From NCBI GenBank assembly GCA_036557705.1, contig DATBHB010000141.1:9159-73158 (forward strand): a DNA stretch of 64,000 nucleotides. Direction: 5' to 3'. The stretch is from VAZQ01 sp036557705 (GTDB taxonomy: Bacteria > Pseudomonadota > Alphaproteobacteria > Rhizobiales > Xanthobacteraceae). Each line of letters starts with the position of its first letter. Positions within the stretch are counted from its first letter, which is position 1. Shown here piece after piece: positions 16,150 through 24,651 of this stretch. The translations under genes were made by a program, and so were the position numbers. The notes beneath the pieces were generated by a model that was not told the origin of the DNA, ran no database searches, and saw only the letters and a list, made by a program, of their open reading frames with translations.

Positions 16150-16965
16150 ATGATGCTGATGCGTACTGCGGCCACTTTGGGAGCGATTTTGATGACAGTA
16201 CTTGCAGGCGGTGCAACCGCAGACGAGGCGAACCTGCGCAACGAACTCTTTCCGACCGGAAGGCTGCGGGTCGCGGTTGCGGTCGGGCCGGCCGCTTCGG
16301 CCTTGTGGGCGGTGCGCGACGATGCGACCGGAAGGCCGCGCGGCGTAACTGTCATGCTCGGCACCGCGATGGCACAGAAGCTCAAGGTCCCGTTGGAATT
16401 GATCGAATATGCTTCGTCGGGGGAGATCATTGCGGCGACGAATCGCGGCGCCTGGGATGTCACCTTCGTGCCGGTCGATGACGAGCGCAAGAAGACTATC
16501 GATTTCGGGAGTCCCTATCATCTGCTCCAGAGCACCTACTTGGTCGCGCCCGGGTCGCGAATTGAATCGCTCGACCAGGTCAACCGCCCGGGTGTGCGCA
16601 TTGCCGGGGTCGAGGGCACCGCCACGTTCCGTGCCTCGACCCGTTTTGCGCCGAACGCCACGCCGGTCACCGTCAAAGGGCCGGACGAGGCGATCGCGCT
16701 GATGCGTGCCGGCAAAGTCGACGGGATTGCGCTTTCGCGCGAAACCATCGTTGCGTTGCTCGATGTAATCCCCGGCTCCCGCGCGCTTGGCGGCGGCTTC
16801 CTCAACTCGACGACGGCGGTGGCCGTGGCGAAGAACAAGCCGGCGGCGCTCGCCTTTGTGACGGACTTCATCGAGGAGGCCAAAGCATCCGGCCTGGTGC
16901 GGCGTGCGCTCGATGAGATGGGATTGACTGCCTCTCAGATCCCGCCGCCCGGCATGGCGCCCTGA
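16150..16965 (+). CDS. Amino-acid-type ABC transporter substrate-binding protein
   Basis: A 271 aa type II periplasmic binding protein of the SBP_bac_3 kind. Residues 1-25 form a signal peptide (MMLMRTAATLGAIL, cleaved near GGATADEA). The mature part has GRLRVAVAVGP, GVTVMLGTAMAQKLKVPLE, ATNRGAWDVTFVPVDDERK and IDFGSPYHL, the common core of polar amino-acid receptors. The ATG at 16150 is chosen as it places the signal peptide at the end; an earlier frame from 16105 adds arginine-rich residues. No permease or ATPase follows. The next gene, an aminotransferase, starts 3 or 24 bases later, so receptor and enzyme appear co-transcribed. Confidence 0.8.
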   Translation: MMLMRTAATLGAILMTVLAGGATADEANLRNELFPTGRLRVAVAVGPAASALWAVRDDATGRPRGVTVMLGTAMAQKLKVPLELIEYASSGEIIAATNRGAWDVTFVPVDDERKKTIDFGSPYHLLQSTYLVAPGSRIESLDQVNRPGVRIAGVEGTATFRASTRFAPNATPVTVKGPDEAIALMRAGKVDGIALSRETIVALLDVIPGSRALGGGFLNSTTAVAVAKNKPAALAFVTDFIEEAKASGLVRRALDEMGLTASQIPPPGMAP

Positions 16966-16967
16966 CG

Positions 16968-18167
16968 TTGCACGATGCCACTGATACGATGCGTACCGTC
17001 GCGGGTTTCGATCGCATCGGGGAGGAGAATGCCTTTGCGGTGCTGGCGCGCGCCAACGCGCTCGCAGCGCAGGGCCGCGACATCATCAATCTCGGCATCG
17101 GGCAGCCAGATTTCCGCACTCCCGATTTCATCGTCGAGGCCGCTGTGAAGGCACTCCGCGACGGCCATCACGGCTACACGGCGGCTGTCGGAATTCCTGC
17201 CTTGCGCGAGGCGGTAGCCGTCGACCTGCACCAGCGCTTTGGGGTGAGCGTGTCGCCCGACGAAGTGATGATCCAGCCCGGCGGCAAGCCGACCATGTTC
17301 ATGGCGATTCTGATGTTCGGCGAGAAAGGCATCGACATCCTCTATCCCGATCCGGGCTTCCCGATCTATCGATCGATGATCGAATTTACCGGAGCCAATC
17401 CAATGCCGGTGCCGGTGCGCGAGGAGAATGGGTTTGCGTTTTCCGCCGAAGAGACATTACGGCTGATCACGCCGCGCACGCGGCTCCTCATTCTTAATTC
17501 GCCTGCCAATCCGACCGGCGGCGTTACCGGCAAGCGAGAAGTCGACGCGCTCGTCGCCGGCTTGGCGCGCTGGCCCGATGTCGCAATCCTTTCGGACGAG
17601 ATTTACGACCACATGGTCTATGACGGCGAGAGGCATGTGTGTTTGCTCGCCTATCCGTCGATCCGCGACCGGCTGATCCTGCTCAATGGCTGGTCGAAGA
17701 CCTACGCGATGACCGGCTGGCGTCTCGGTTATGCGGTGTGGCCGGGCAAGCTTTATGATTATGCGCGCAAGCTCGCAGTGAACTTGCATTCCTGCGTCAA
17801 TGCGGCGGCGCAATTTGCCGGGCTTGCGGCGCTCACCGGGCCTCAGGACGAAGTCGCCCAGATGGTTGGCGAGTTCGATCGGCGCCGCAAAATTGTGGTT
17901 GAAGGCTTGAACCGCTTGCCGGGCGTTTCCTGCGCCACCCCCAAAGGAGCTTTCTACGCGTTCCCGAACATTACGCGCACCGGCTGGCAAGCAAAGCCGC
18001 TGGCGAATGCGCTCCTCGAAGACGCGGGCGTCGCCGTCATCGGCGGACCCGATTTCGGCATTCTCGGCGAAGGCTATGTGCGCCTGTCCTACGCCAATTC
18101 GACCGAAAACATCATGAAAGCCCTCGACCGCATGGGGAATTTTCTGGCGAGCCGGAAGGCCGCGTAG
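16968..18167 (+). CDS. Class I/II pyridoxal-phosphate aminotransferase
   Basis: A PLP fold-type I aminotransferase, 399 aa from TTG 16968 or 392 aa from ATG 16989 (MRTVAGFDRIGEENAF); neither has a strong ribosome-binding site. It has INLGIGQPDFRTP, HGYTAAVGIPALREAV, LNSPANPTGG (carboxylate- and PLP-contacting asparagine), DEIYDHMVY, and SKTYAMTGWRLGY with the Schiff-base lysine. These match aspartate/aromatic aminotransferases of subgroup I-gamma. It directly follows an amino-acid-type binding protein, so a role with an imported amino acid is plausible. Its stop codon lies inside a repeat arm that begins at 18164. Confidence 0.9.
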   Translation: MHDATDTMRTVAGFDRIGEENAFAVLARANALAAQGRDIINLGIGQPDFRTPDFIVEAAVKALRDGHHGYTAAVGIPALREAVAVDLHQRFGVSVSPDEVMIQPGGKPTMFMAILMFGEKGIDILYPDPGFPIYRSMIEFTGANPMPVPVREENGFAFSAEETLRLITPRTRLLILNSPANPTGGVTGKREVDALVAGLARWPDVAILSDEIYDHMVYDGERHVCLLAYPSIRDRLILLNGWSKTYAMTGWRLGYAVWPGKLYDYARKLAVNLHSCVNAAAQFAGLAALTGPQDEVAQMVGEFDRRRKIVVEGLNRLPGVSCATPKGAFYAFPNITRTGWQAKPLANALLEDAGVAVIGGPDFGILGEGYVRLSYANSTENIMKALDRMGNFLASRKAA

Positions 18168-18328
18168 GGTGGGCAAAGGCGCGTGCGCCGGCGTTTGCGG
18201 ATTGCGCACGGCCTCTCACGCGCCGTGCCCACGCGGACCCATTTCGCAGCGGACCGCGTGGGCAAAATCGCGCCCCAGGGTTTCGCGCGTGCGGCGATGC
18301 TGGTGCGACGCGATTTTGCCCACCCTAC
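18164..18328. repeat. Nested palindrome, GTAGGGTGGGCAAAG family, copy 1
   Basis: The outer arms GTAGGGTGGGCAAA and TTTTGCCCACCCTAC pair across 165 bases. Inner arms (GTGCCCACGCG near 18225 and CGCGTGGGCA near 18255) also pair, so the whole can fold into a cruciform-like shape. The element begins inside the aminotransferase stop codon (TAG) and ends 12 bases before the end of the converging gene at 18340, so it may also act as a two-way terminator. Confidence 0.8.
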
Positions 18329-18339
18329 AAGCTCCCGCC

Positions 18340-19329
18340 CTACTCAATCACCTCGTCGGCGAGGCGGTAGACGTCCGGCGGAATTGTGACACCGAGCGCG
18401 GCGGCAGTCTTGCGGTTGATGACGAATTGCCGCGGAACCGGTTCGATCGGCAGTTCGGCGGCTTTGGCGCCCTTGAAAATCCTGTCCACGAAGGATGCGG
18501 CACGGCGGTAGGACTCTCTGAGATTCTCGCCGTAGCTCATGAGGCCGCCTGCCTCGACATAATCGCGTTCGCCGTAAATCGACGGCAGGCGATGCTTGCG
18601 AGCAAGGTCGGCAAGTTGCGGATGTTGGGCGAAGAAATATCCATCGTCAGTGACGATGACGGCACCGACCTGCTGCTCGACCAGCATGGCGAAAGCGCTT
18701 TCAAGCGTCGCGCGGTCGCGCGCGTCGGCAAAGAACGGCACAATGCCTGAAGCCTCCGCGGCCGCCTTGATATTCATAACCAGATCGGGGTAGTCGGAGC
18801 TCTCGGGATTGAGAAGGACTCCGGCACGCGAAAGGTTGGGAACGGCGGCCTTAAGCAGCTCAATTTGTTTCGGCCAGGCCGCCTCGCGCGAACCCGCCAT
18901 GCCGGTCACATTGCCTCCCGGGCGCGCGAGGCTGGCGACCAGGCGATTGCCGACCGGATCGATCGAATAGCCCATCACGATCGGAATGGCGCGGGTGACT
19001 TGACGGACCGGCTCTACCGCCGCGGCCGACTCCACGAATATGACATCGACCTTCAGCTTCACCAAGTCCTGTGCGAATTCAGGGAAGCGTACGTAGCGCC
19101 CATTCGCAAATCGCCACTCGGCAAGGTAGTCTCGGCCTTCAGCGTGCCCGAAATCGTGCATCCCTTGCACGAAGCCTTCGATCTCGCGGTTTCGGCTACC
19201 CTCCAGGATGATTCCGACGCGCCAGAGTTTTCCGGCTGCCTGCGCGCGAGCGATGGCAGTCCAAAGGGTCGATTCCGGGACGGTCAAGGTCCCGATCAGC
19301 GTAATGAACTCACGACGTCGCATCTGCAT
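18340..19329 (-). CDS. ABC transporter substrate-binding protein (TrpX/ABC_sub_bind family)
   Basis: A 329 aa periplasmic binding protein of the ABC_sub_bind type. The N-terminus MQMRRREFITLIGT has a twin-arginine-like motif (RRREFI) followed by a moderately hydrophobic stretch and an ARAQA cleavage region. The core pattern PVVMGYSIDPVG-like (here IPIVMGYSIDPVGNRLVASL), RPGGNVTG and LLKAAVPNLSRAGVLLNP is typical. Such orphan receptors are abundant in Bradyrhizobium-like genomes, often without permease genes; none is seen here. The ligand is unknown. Its 3' end faces the palindrome at 18164-18328. Confidence 0.85.
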   Translation of the reverse strand: MQMRRREFITLIGTLTVPESTLWTAIARAQAAGKLWRVGIILEGSRNREIEGFVQGMHDFGHAEGRDYLAEWRFANGRYVRFPEFAQDLVKLKVDVIFVESAAAVEPVRQVTRAIPIVMGYSIDPVGNRLVASLARPGGNVTGMAGSREAAWPKQIELLKAAVPNLSRAGVLLNPESSDYPDLVMNIKAAAEASGIVPFFADARDRATLESAFAMLVEQQVGAVIVTDDGYFFAQHPQLADLARKHRLPSIYGERDYVEAGGLMSYGENLRESYRRAASFVDRIFKGAKAAELPIEPVPRQFVINRKTAAALGVTIPPDVYRLADEVIE

Positions 19330-19573
19330 TTTCCCGGCCCACTACCGCCCCTGCCAATCCCAACTTACCAGAGAGCGCCGCTGCCGTCCGGCTCTGCGCT
19401 CGCGACCTGACTGCTCAAGCACTGCCGCCAGATGTCGACGAATATTATTGCCGAGAGCCGTAAGAATATAAACCTAAAGCAAAAAGCCACCTTCGATTTT
19501 TGGAAAACGAAGCCAACGGGTAGAAGGCCAACGATTACGGCCCGGCAGGAAGGACGAATAGGAAGTCTCGGCG

Positions 19574-21373
19574 ATGGCCTCCCTCGACTCGGTCAGCATC
19601 GGCATCCTGCTGGGCGCGGTTCTCGTGCTCGCCGGAATCCTGTCGAGCCTGATTGCGATGCGGTTCGGGGCGCCGTTGCTGCTCGTGTTCCTGATCCTGG
19701 GCATGCTGGCAGGCGAAGCGGGACCCGGCGGAATACAATTCGATGATGTGCACTCGACCTATGTGGTTGGCTCGATCGCCCTCGCTCTGATCCTCTTCGA
19801 CGGCGGGCTGCGCACCCGCTTCGCCGCGTTCCGCAGCGTGCTCGGTCCGGCTGGGACACTCTCGACGTTGGGCGTGCTGTTGACGGCAGCTTTGACGGCG
19901 CCGGTCGCCTCCTATGCGCTCGGCCTCGACTGGACCCAGGCGCTGCTCGTCGGAGCCGTGGTGGCCTCAACCGATGCTGCCGCGGTGTTCTTTCTCCTTC
20001 ACGCGCGCGGATTGCGGCTGCGGCCGCGCGTCGCCGCCACCATTGAGGTCGAATCCGCCAGCAATGATCCATTCGCCGTGCTGCTGACCATTCTGCTGGT
20101 CGAGTTCCTCACCGTCGGCGACCGCAGTTGGCAATATATCGCAACGCTGCTCGCCGAGCAGGCGGGCCTTGGCACCATTGTCGGGCTCGCCGGCGGACGC
20201 GCGATCGTGTTCGTCCTCAACCGGCTCGGGTTGGCGCAGGGGCTGCATGCTCCATTCGTAGCAACCGGTGCGCTGGTAACCTTCGGCCTTGCTCAGGTTT
20301 TGCATGCGTCGGGATTTCTGGCCGTTTATCTGGCGGGCCTCGTTGTGGGAAACCGTTCGACCCGCGCGCATAACACAGTGATCGTATTTCTCGATGCCGT
20401 AACCTGGCTCGCCCAGATCGTGATGTTCGTTATGCTCGGCCTCTTGGTTTCGCCGCCGCGCCTGGTTGCGACGGCAGGGCCGGCACTCGCGATCGTCGCC
20501 ACATTGATGCTGATAGCCCGCCCGGTTGCGGTTTTTCTTTGCCTTGCGCCGTTCCATTTCTCATGGCGCGAGAAGATCTTCATATCGTGGATCGGATTGC
20601 GCGGAGCAGTCGGCATTTTCCTCGCCTCTATTCCGTTGCTCGTCGGCCTGCCTGCGGCTTTCGTCTATTTCAACATCGCCTTTGTGGTTGTGCTCGCCTC
20701 GCTGTTGATTCAGGGCTGGAGCATTCCGTTTGCGGCACGCCGCCTCCGTGTTGCGTTGCCGCGGCACGACCATATGCCGCGCCGGGTCGAACTCGATCTT
20801 CCCGGACAGCTTGAGCAGGAAATCGTCGGCTATCCGGTATCCGCCAACAGCCCGTTCCTCCGCCGGGGACTCCTGCCGTCGTGGGCGCGACCGACTCTCG
20901 TGGTGCGTAGCGAAAAAATCATGAGCCCGTCCGAGGCCGAACCAGTGCGGGTCGGAGACTATGTTTATCTGCTCGCCCCGCCCGAGAAGGCGCAGGCGCT
21001 GGATCGTTTCTTCGTCGACATGCCGCCGCCGCGGACGCCCGATCCGCGGCTTCTGGGCGATTTCTTTGTGGGCGCCGAAGCGACTCTTGGCGCGCTCGCT
21101 GAAATCTACGGGCTCGAAATACCGCCGAAAGAGCACGAGATTCCCCTCCGCGATTATGTTGCGGCGCGCCTCGCGCGCAAACCAAAGCCCGGCGACCGGA
21201 TTGGGCTTGGGCCGATCACGCTCGTCGTCGATCGTGTGGCCGGCGATCATGTCACCTCGGTCGGCCTTCGCCTCGCCGAGGATGACGCTGCCGAGCCGCG
21301 CGCGGCCCCCGCAGGGCGGCTGCGGGACCTGATGAGGCGCATGCTCAGGCGATTTGGGACTGGCCGGCTATGA
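19574..21373 (+). CDS. Potassium/proton antiporter, CPA1 family (NhaP2/CvrA-like)
   Basis: A 599 aa inner-membrane antiporter. Residues 1-390 hold about 12 membrane helices with the CPA1 marks ALILFDGGLRTR, VVASTDAAAVFFLL and ESASNDPFAVLLT, the last containing the ND pair of the ion site. Residues from about 400 are cytoplasmic and contain a TrkA-C-like part (LGPITLVVD-type) with LPGQLEQEIVGYPV at the joint, as in NhaP2/CvrA K+/H+ exchangers. These export K+ for H+ in volume and pH control. It stands alone on the forward strand. The start at 19574 gives the first helix directly. Confidence 0.9.
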   Translation: MASLDSVSIGILLGAVLVLAGILSSLIAMRFGAPLLLVFLILGMLAGEAGPGGIQFDDVHSTYVVGSIALALILFDGGLRTRFAAFRSVLGPAGTLSTLGVLLTAALTAPVASYALGLDWTQALLVGAVVASTDAAAVFFLLHARGLRLRPRVAATIEVESASNDPFAVLLTILLVEFLTVGDRSWQYIATLLAEQAGLGTIVGLAGGRAIVFVLNRLGLAQGLHAPFVATGALVTFGLAQVLHASGFLAVYLAGLVVGNRSTRAHNTVIVFLDAVTWLAQIVMFVMLGLLVSPPRLVATAGPALAIVATLMLIARPVAVFLCLAPFHFSWREKIFISWIGLRGAVGIFLASIPLLVGLPAAFVYFNIAFVVVLASLLIQGWSIPFAARRLRVALPRHDHMPRRVELDLPGQLEQEIVGYPVSANSPFLRRGLLPSWARPTLVVRSEKIMSPSEAEPVRVGDYVYLLAPPEKAQALDRFFVDMPPPRTPDPRLLGDFFVGAEATLGALAEIYGLEIPPKEHEIPLRDYVAARLARKPKPGDRIGLGPITLVVDRVAGDHVTSVGLRLAEDDAAEPRAAPAGRLRDLMRRMLRRFGTGRL

Positions 21374-21465
21374 CCTGTTCGTGGACCCCGTTGATGTCGC
21401 TGAGGCCCGGTTGCGACGGAAATTGCCTGCGGGAGCGCAGTCGTGATGTGCTAGAAGCCGACATT

Positions 21466-21673
21466 GTAGGGTGGGCAAAGGCGCGCTTGCGCCATGCCCA
21501 CGCGTTCGATCACTCTCCAAAGCTGCCGGTCAGCTCACCGACATCGCCGCCCCAGTCGGGCGGCAAATCTCCACGCGCGACGTTCCGCCTTCGATGCTGG
21601 CCACGCCGATAGTGGGACATCAGCGCCTCGGACGCGTGGGCACGGCGCGCAAGCGTGCCTTTGCCCACCCTAC
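21466..21673. repeat. Nested palindrome, GTAGGGTGGGCAAAG family, copy 2
   Basis: The outer arms GTAGGGTGGGCAAAGGCGCG and GCCTTTGCCCACCCTAC are the same as in 18164-18328, and inner arms ATGCCCACGCG and CGCGTGGGCAC pair as well. The central 100 bases between the inner arms are unrelated to copy 1 and contain no gene that I recognise. It lies in the gap between the converging antiporter and BtuF-like genes. Confidence 0.8.
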
Positions 21674-21788
21674 AGAATCCGCCGTCGCGCGCAATGCCGC
21701 ACCGGGTCACCAGTAGCGAAACCGATCGGTTCCGACCCGCTCCTAATGTCCGCAGTTCACCAGAAGCTACACTGAAACGGGACTGGAA

Positions 21789-22595
21789 TTATGTACCCGT
21801 CAAGGCGTTGGTGCGTGACCATTCCGCGATGATCGCTACGAGGGCGTCGAGGCCGTCGGTCAGGGCTGCGGGGCCGGGCTGGAGGATCAGCGGCGACTTG
21901 ATTTCGCGCAGCCATCCGTCCGCAACCGCAGGAATCGCGGCGAAGTTCTCACGGGCCCTGACTTTCGCTGGCACGAATTTCTTCCCGCACCACGATCCGA
22001 TGATGATGTCAGGTTTGGCGGCAATCACGTCCGAACCCGTTACGATTCGATCCTTGGCGCTCTTCTGCCGGGAACGCTCAGGAAACACATCTTCGCCGCC
22101 GGCGATCGCGATCAGTTCCGCCACCCAGCGGATGCCGGAAATCATCGGATCATCCCATTCCTCGAAATAGACGCGAGGCCGGCGCGGAAGCTGCGCGGTC
22201 TGCTCGCGTATTTTGGCCAGGCGCTGTTCGAGGGCGCTCACCAGCGCGTGCGCTTTGCCGCTTGTCCCAACCAGCGCGCCGAGCGTGCGGATCATTGCCA
22301 GAATGCCGGCAGTGTCGCGCTGATTGAAGGCATGCACCGCCAGATTGCACCGAATCAGAGTTGCGGCAATGTCTGCCTGCAGGTCGGAAAAGGTCAGGAC
22401 GAGATCCGGCTCGAGCGCGACGATTTTGTCGATATCGGCGGAGACGAAGGCCGAAACGCGCGGCTTTTCCCGACGTACGCGCTCGGGCCGCACCGCATAG
22501 CCGGAGACCCCCACGATCCGATGCTCCTCGCCCAGCAGATAGAGCGTCTCCACGGTCTCCTCGGTCAGACAGACGATGCGCTCGGGCGGGAACAT
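21789..22595 (-). CDS. BtuF/FepB-type metal-chelate-binding protein lacking a signal peptide
   Basis: A 268 aa type III binding protein of the BtuF/cobalamin group: IVCLTEETVETLYLLGE, then RIVGVSGYAV, DKIVALEPDLVLTFSDLQA, and late ELIAIAGGEDVFP and KPDIIIGSWCG, all in family order. True BtuF proteins are periplasmic, but this one begins at once with the first beta-strand (MFPPERIVCL) and has no signal peptide; no in-frame upstream start would add one. It may therefore act in the cytoplasm, as do some single-gene homologues whose role is unknown. No BtuC or BtuD is next to it. A ribosome-binding site is not obvious. Confidence 0.75.
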   Translation of the reverse strand: MFPPERIVCLTEETVETLYLLGEEHRIVGVSGYAVRPERVRREKPRVSAFVSADIDKIVALEPDLVLTFSDLQADIAATLIRCNLAVHAFNQRDTAGILAMIRTLGALVGTSGKAHALVSALEQRLAKIREQTAQLPRRPRVYFEEWDDPMISGIRWVAELIAIAGGEDVFPERSRQKSAKDRIVTGSDVIAAKPDIIIGSWCGKKFVPAKVRARENFAAIPAVADGWLREIKSPLILQPGPAALTDGLDALVAIIAEWSRTNALTGT

Positions 22596-22712
22596 GATGT
22601 GCTCCGTCTTTAGCCAGGACGACCTTGCCCGCCTGTTGCGCTCAGGCGGCCGGTTGCCGTTGATCGCCGGCCTGCGCTAGGCAAGACTTGGCTGGGAGTT
22701 CGGAGGAGGACG

Positions 22713-23267
22713 ATGGAGCGGCTGATCGAACGCGTCAAATCGATCCTGCTGATACCGGAGGCCGAATGGCTGGTGGTTGCGCAGGAGCCGGACGACACTG
22801 CCGCCTTGTTCACACGCTACGTTGCGGTGCTCGCGCTCATTCCAGCGCTCGCGGGGTTCATCGGAGTTTCGGTGATCGGAGGCCGTGGATCGCTTACCGC
22901 CGGCTTCGCCGGAGCGGTGGTCGGGTACTTGCTGAGCTTCGCAGCGGTGTTTCTGGTCGCGCTGATCGCCGATGCGGCGGCGCCGACATTTGGCGTGCAG
23001 AAGAATTTCCCCAGCGCGCTGAAACTTACCGTCTATTCCTATACCCCGGCTTGGCTTGCCGGCGTTTTTCTGCTGATTCCGGCTCTGAGCTTACTCACAT
23101 TCGTCGGCCTCTACGGCGGATACTTGTTATGGCTCGGCCTGCCGCCCTTGATGCATGCGCCGCGTGGAAAGACGCTGCCCTATGCGGCAGCGATCGTCGT
23201 CTGCGCATTGATCATCGAAATGCTGATCGGCACGGTGCAGTTCACCATGTTCGGGCGAACGCGATAG
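22713..23267 (+). CDS. YIP1 family membrane protein
   Basis: A 184 aa integral membrane protein with about five helices, of the YIP1 type. It begins with an amphipathic stretch typical of bacterial members (ERLIERVKSILLIPEAEW), followed by helices near residues 40-60, 68-90, 108-130, 134-150 and 160-178, and LTVYSYTPAWLAGVF, the most conserved stretch. Its molecular role in bacteria is unknown. It starts seven bases after a GGAGGA ribosome-binding site. It converges with mepA, whose stop codon abuts its own (23267/23268). Confidence 0.82.
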   Translation: MERLIERVKSILLIPEAEWLVVAQEPDDTAALFTRYVAVLALIPALAGFIGVSVIGGRGSLTAGFAGAVVGYLLSFAAVFLVALIADAAAPTFGVQKNFPSALKLTVYSYTPAWLAGVFLLIPALSLLTFVGLYGGYLLWLGLPPLMHAPRGKTLPYAAAIVVCALIIEMLIGTVQFTMFGRTR

Positions 23268-24251
23268 TTATCGCGAGACAGGTTCGGCCACGTCCGGTGC
23301 CTTGAGCACCTGCCGGCACGCGGCCGGCAGGTCGGCCATGGTGACGTGCTTCGGGGGCGGGGCCGGTGTTTTGGAAGGCGGTGCGGGCTTGGGGTGCAGC
23401 ACAGCGTCGGTGAACCACCAGTCGAGGTCCTTGCCGCAGCCGTCGCCGGCGGGCGGCGGGGCCTGAGGTTTGCAGTCGGGACTATCGGCCGGACACTTGA
23501 TGCGCACATGGAAATGATAATCGTGCTGCCAATAGGGCCTGATTTTCGAGAGCCAGGCACGGTCGTTGCCTGCCTCGCGACATAGCGCCTTCTTGATCGC
23601 TGCATTCACGAAGATGCGCTCAACCGCCGGTTCTTCGGCTGCGGCCTTGATCAAGGCCGCGTGCGCCGGCGTCCATACTTTGGGGTCAACGTCCTTGCGG
23701 CTCGGCGCCACGATCATGGTCGCCGACATGTCTTCGCGCTCCATGGCGGTGAGTTCGCGTGCCGGCATGGGCGTGAGCCAGATATCGGCATCCAAGCCGA
23801 CCTGATGGCTGGCATGGCCGGTGAGCATCGGGCCGCCGCGCGGCTGCGACATGTCGCCGATCAAAAGCCCTGGCCACCCCACCTTCGCGGCCTTTTTGGA
23901 AAGACGCTCGATCAACTCCACCAGCTTCGGATGCCCCCAGTTGCGGTTGCGCGAAAGGCGCATCACCTGCCAGGTCGGCCCGTTGATCGGCAGTTCTGCG
24001 GCGCCGGCGAGACAGCCCTTGGAGTAGAAACCAATGGTGCGCGAGGCCATCGGAGGGGCTGGCAACGACCGCCGCCCGAACAGGTCTCTCGCCGGCGTCT
24101 TCGGATCGTCCGGGTGAGCCAGAGGAGGCAGCGGCTTGGGGTCGAGCGTGCCCCTGTCCTGAGCATTTGCCGCGCCGATTGCCGCAAGCCCGGCTGCCAA
24201 GGCGAGCATGGTGGCCAATAAGCGCCTACCCCGCTTCTCCTCGACCCGCAT
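23268..24251 (-). CDS. mepA: Penicillin-insensitive murein DD-endopeptidase
   Basis: A 327 aa MepA (peptidase M74, LAS family). Residues 1-31 are a signal peptide ending AANAQD. The zinc site is visible in GHASHQVGLDAD (H149 and D156, like H113 and D120 in E. coli) and in HDYHFHVRI. It should cut D-Ala-mDAP crosslinks in the periplasm. The C-terminus after the core, from about residue 255, has proline-rich linkers (KPAPPSKTPAPPP) that are longer than in E. coli. Start ATG 24251. Convergent with the YIP1 gene with no gap. Confidence 0.92.
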   Translation of the reverse strand: MRVEEKRGRRLLATMLALAAGLAAIGAANAQDRGTLDPKPLPPLAHPDDPKTPARDLFGRRSLPAPPMASRTIGFYSKGCLAGAAELPINGPTWQVMRLSRNRNWGHPKLVELIERLSKKAAKVGWPGLLIGDMSQPRGGPMLTGHASHQVGLDADIWLTPMPARELTAMEREDMSATMIVAPSRKDVDPKVWTPAHAALIKAAAEEPAVERIFVNAAIKKALCREAGNDRAWLSKIRPYWQHDYHFHVRIKCPADSPDCKPQAPPPAGDGCGKDLDWWFTDAVLHPKPAPPSKTPAPPPKHVTMADLPAACRQVLKAPDVAEPVSR

Positions 24252-24651
24252 TGCTGTGATTCCTTTGCCTGCTCGATGTGAGTCGCCTCACGCGCCTACA
24301 CACGGCCTGGGGTTGCCGAATGAAAATGTCAAAGCCGTGACCGCAAGCGCCGTACCGTGTAATCCGGCGGTAAATGCGCGTTCTTGTCGCGGCGAGACAG
24401 CCGCTCGCGCGGTGCAGGAAGCATCATAATTCCTGCTTGCAGGGGAACATGGGGGCGACTCGAATGCGTATTCCGGCTTAATCGTCCCCTGAACCGGTCG
24501 TCCGTACGGGCCGATGATTTATTGGCGTATTATAAACGATTAGATACGATGTGCCAGTTTTGCCGGGTTTTCACACATTGCCCACCATTGCCTATTTTCT
24601 TGGGAGCTGCGGCCGATCGGCGATGCGGCCGAATAGACCCGAGTGGCTCAG
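24252..24651. other. 400-base gap with no recognisable feature
   Basis: Between mepA and the end of lepA, both on the reverse strand. An AT-rich stretch at about 24515-24550 stands out from the GC-rich surroundings and could be a promoter or the end of a transcript. I found no tRNA-like cloverleaf, no member of the repeat families and no frame with family likeness. Confidence 0.4.

Noticed and set aside
24252..24651. tRNA or small RNA gene in the gap before lepA
   Set aside because: No cloverleaf arms, no conserved TTCGA-type loop in the right setting and no clear terminator hairpin.
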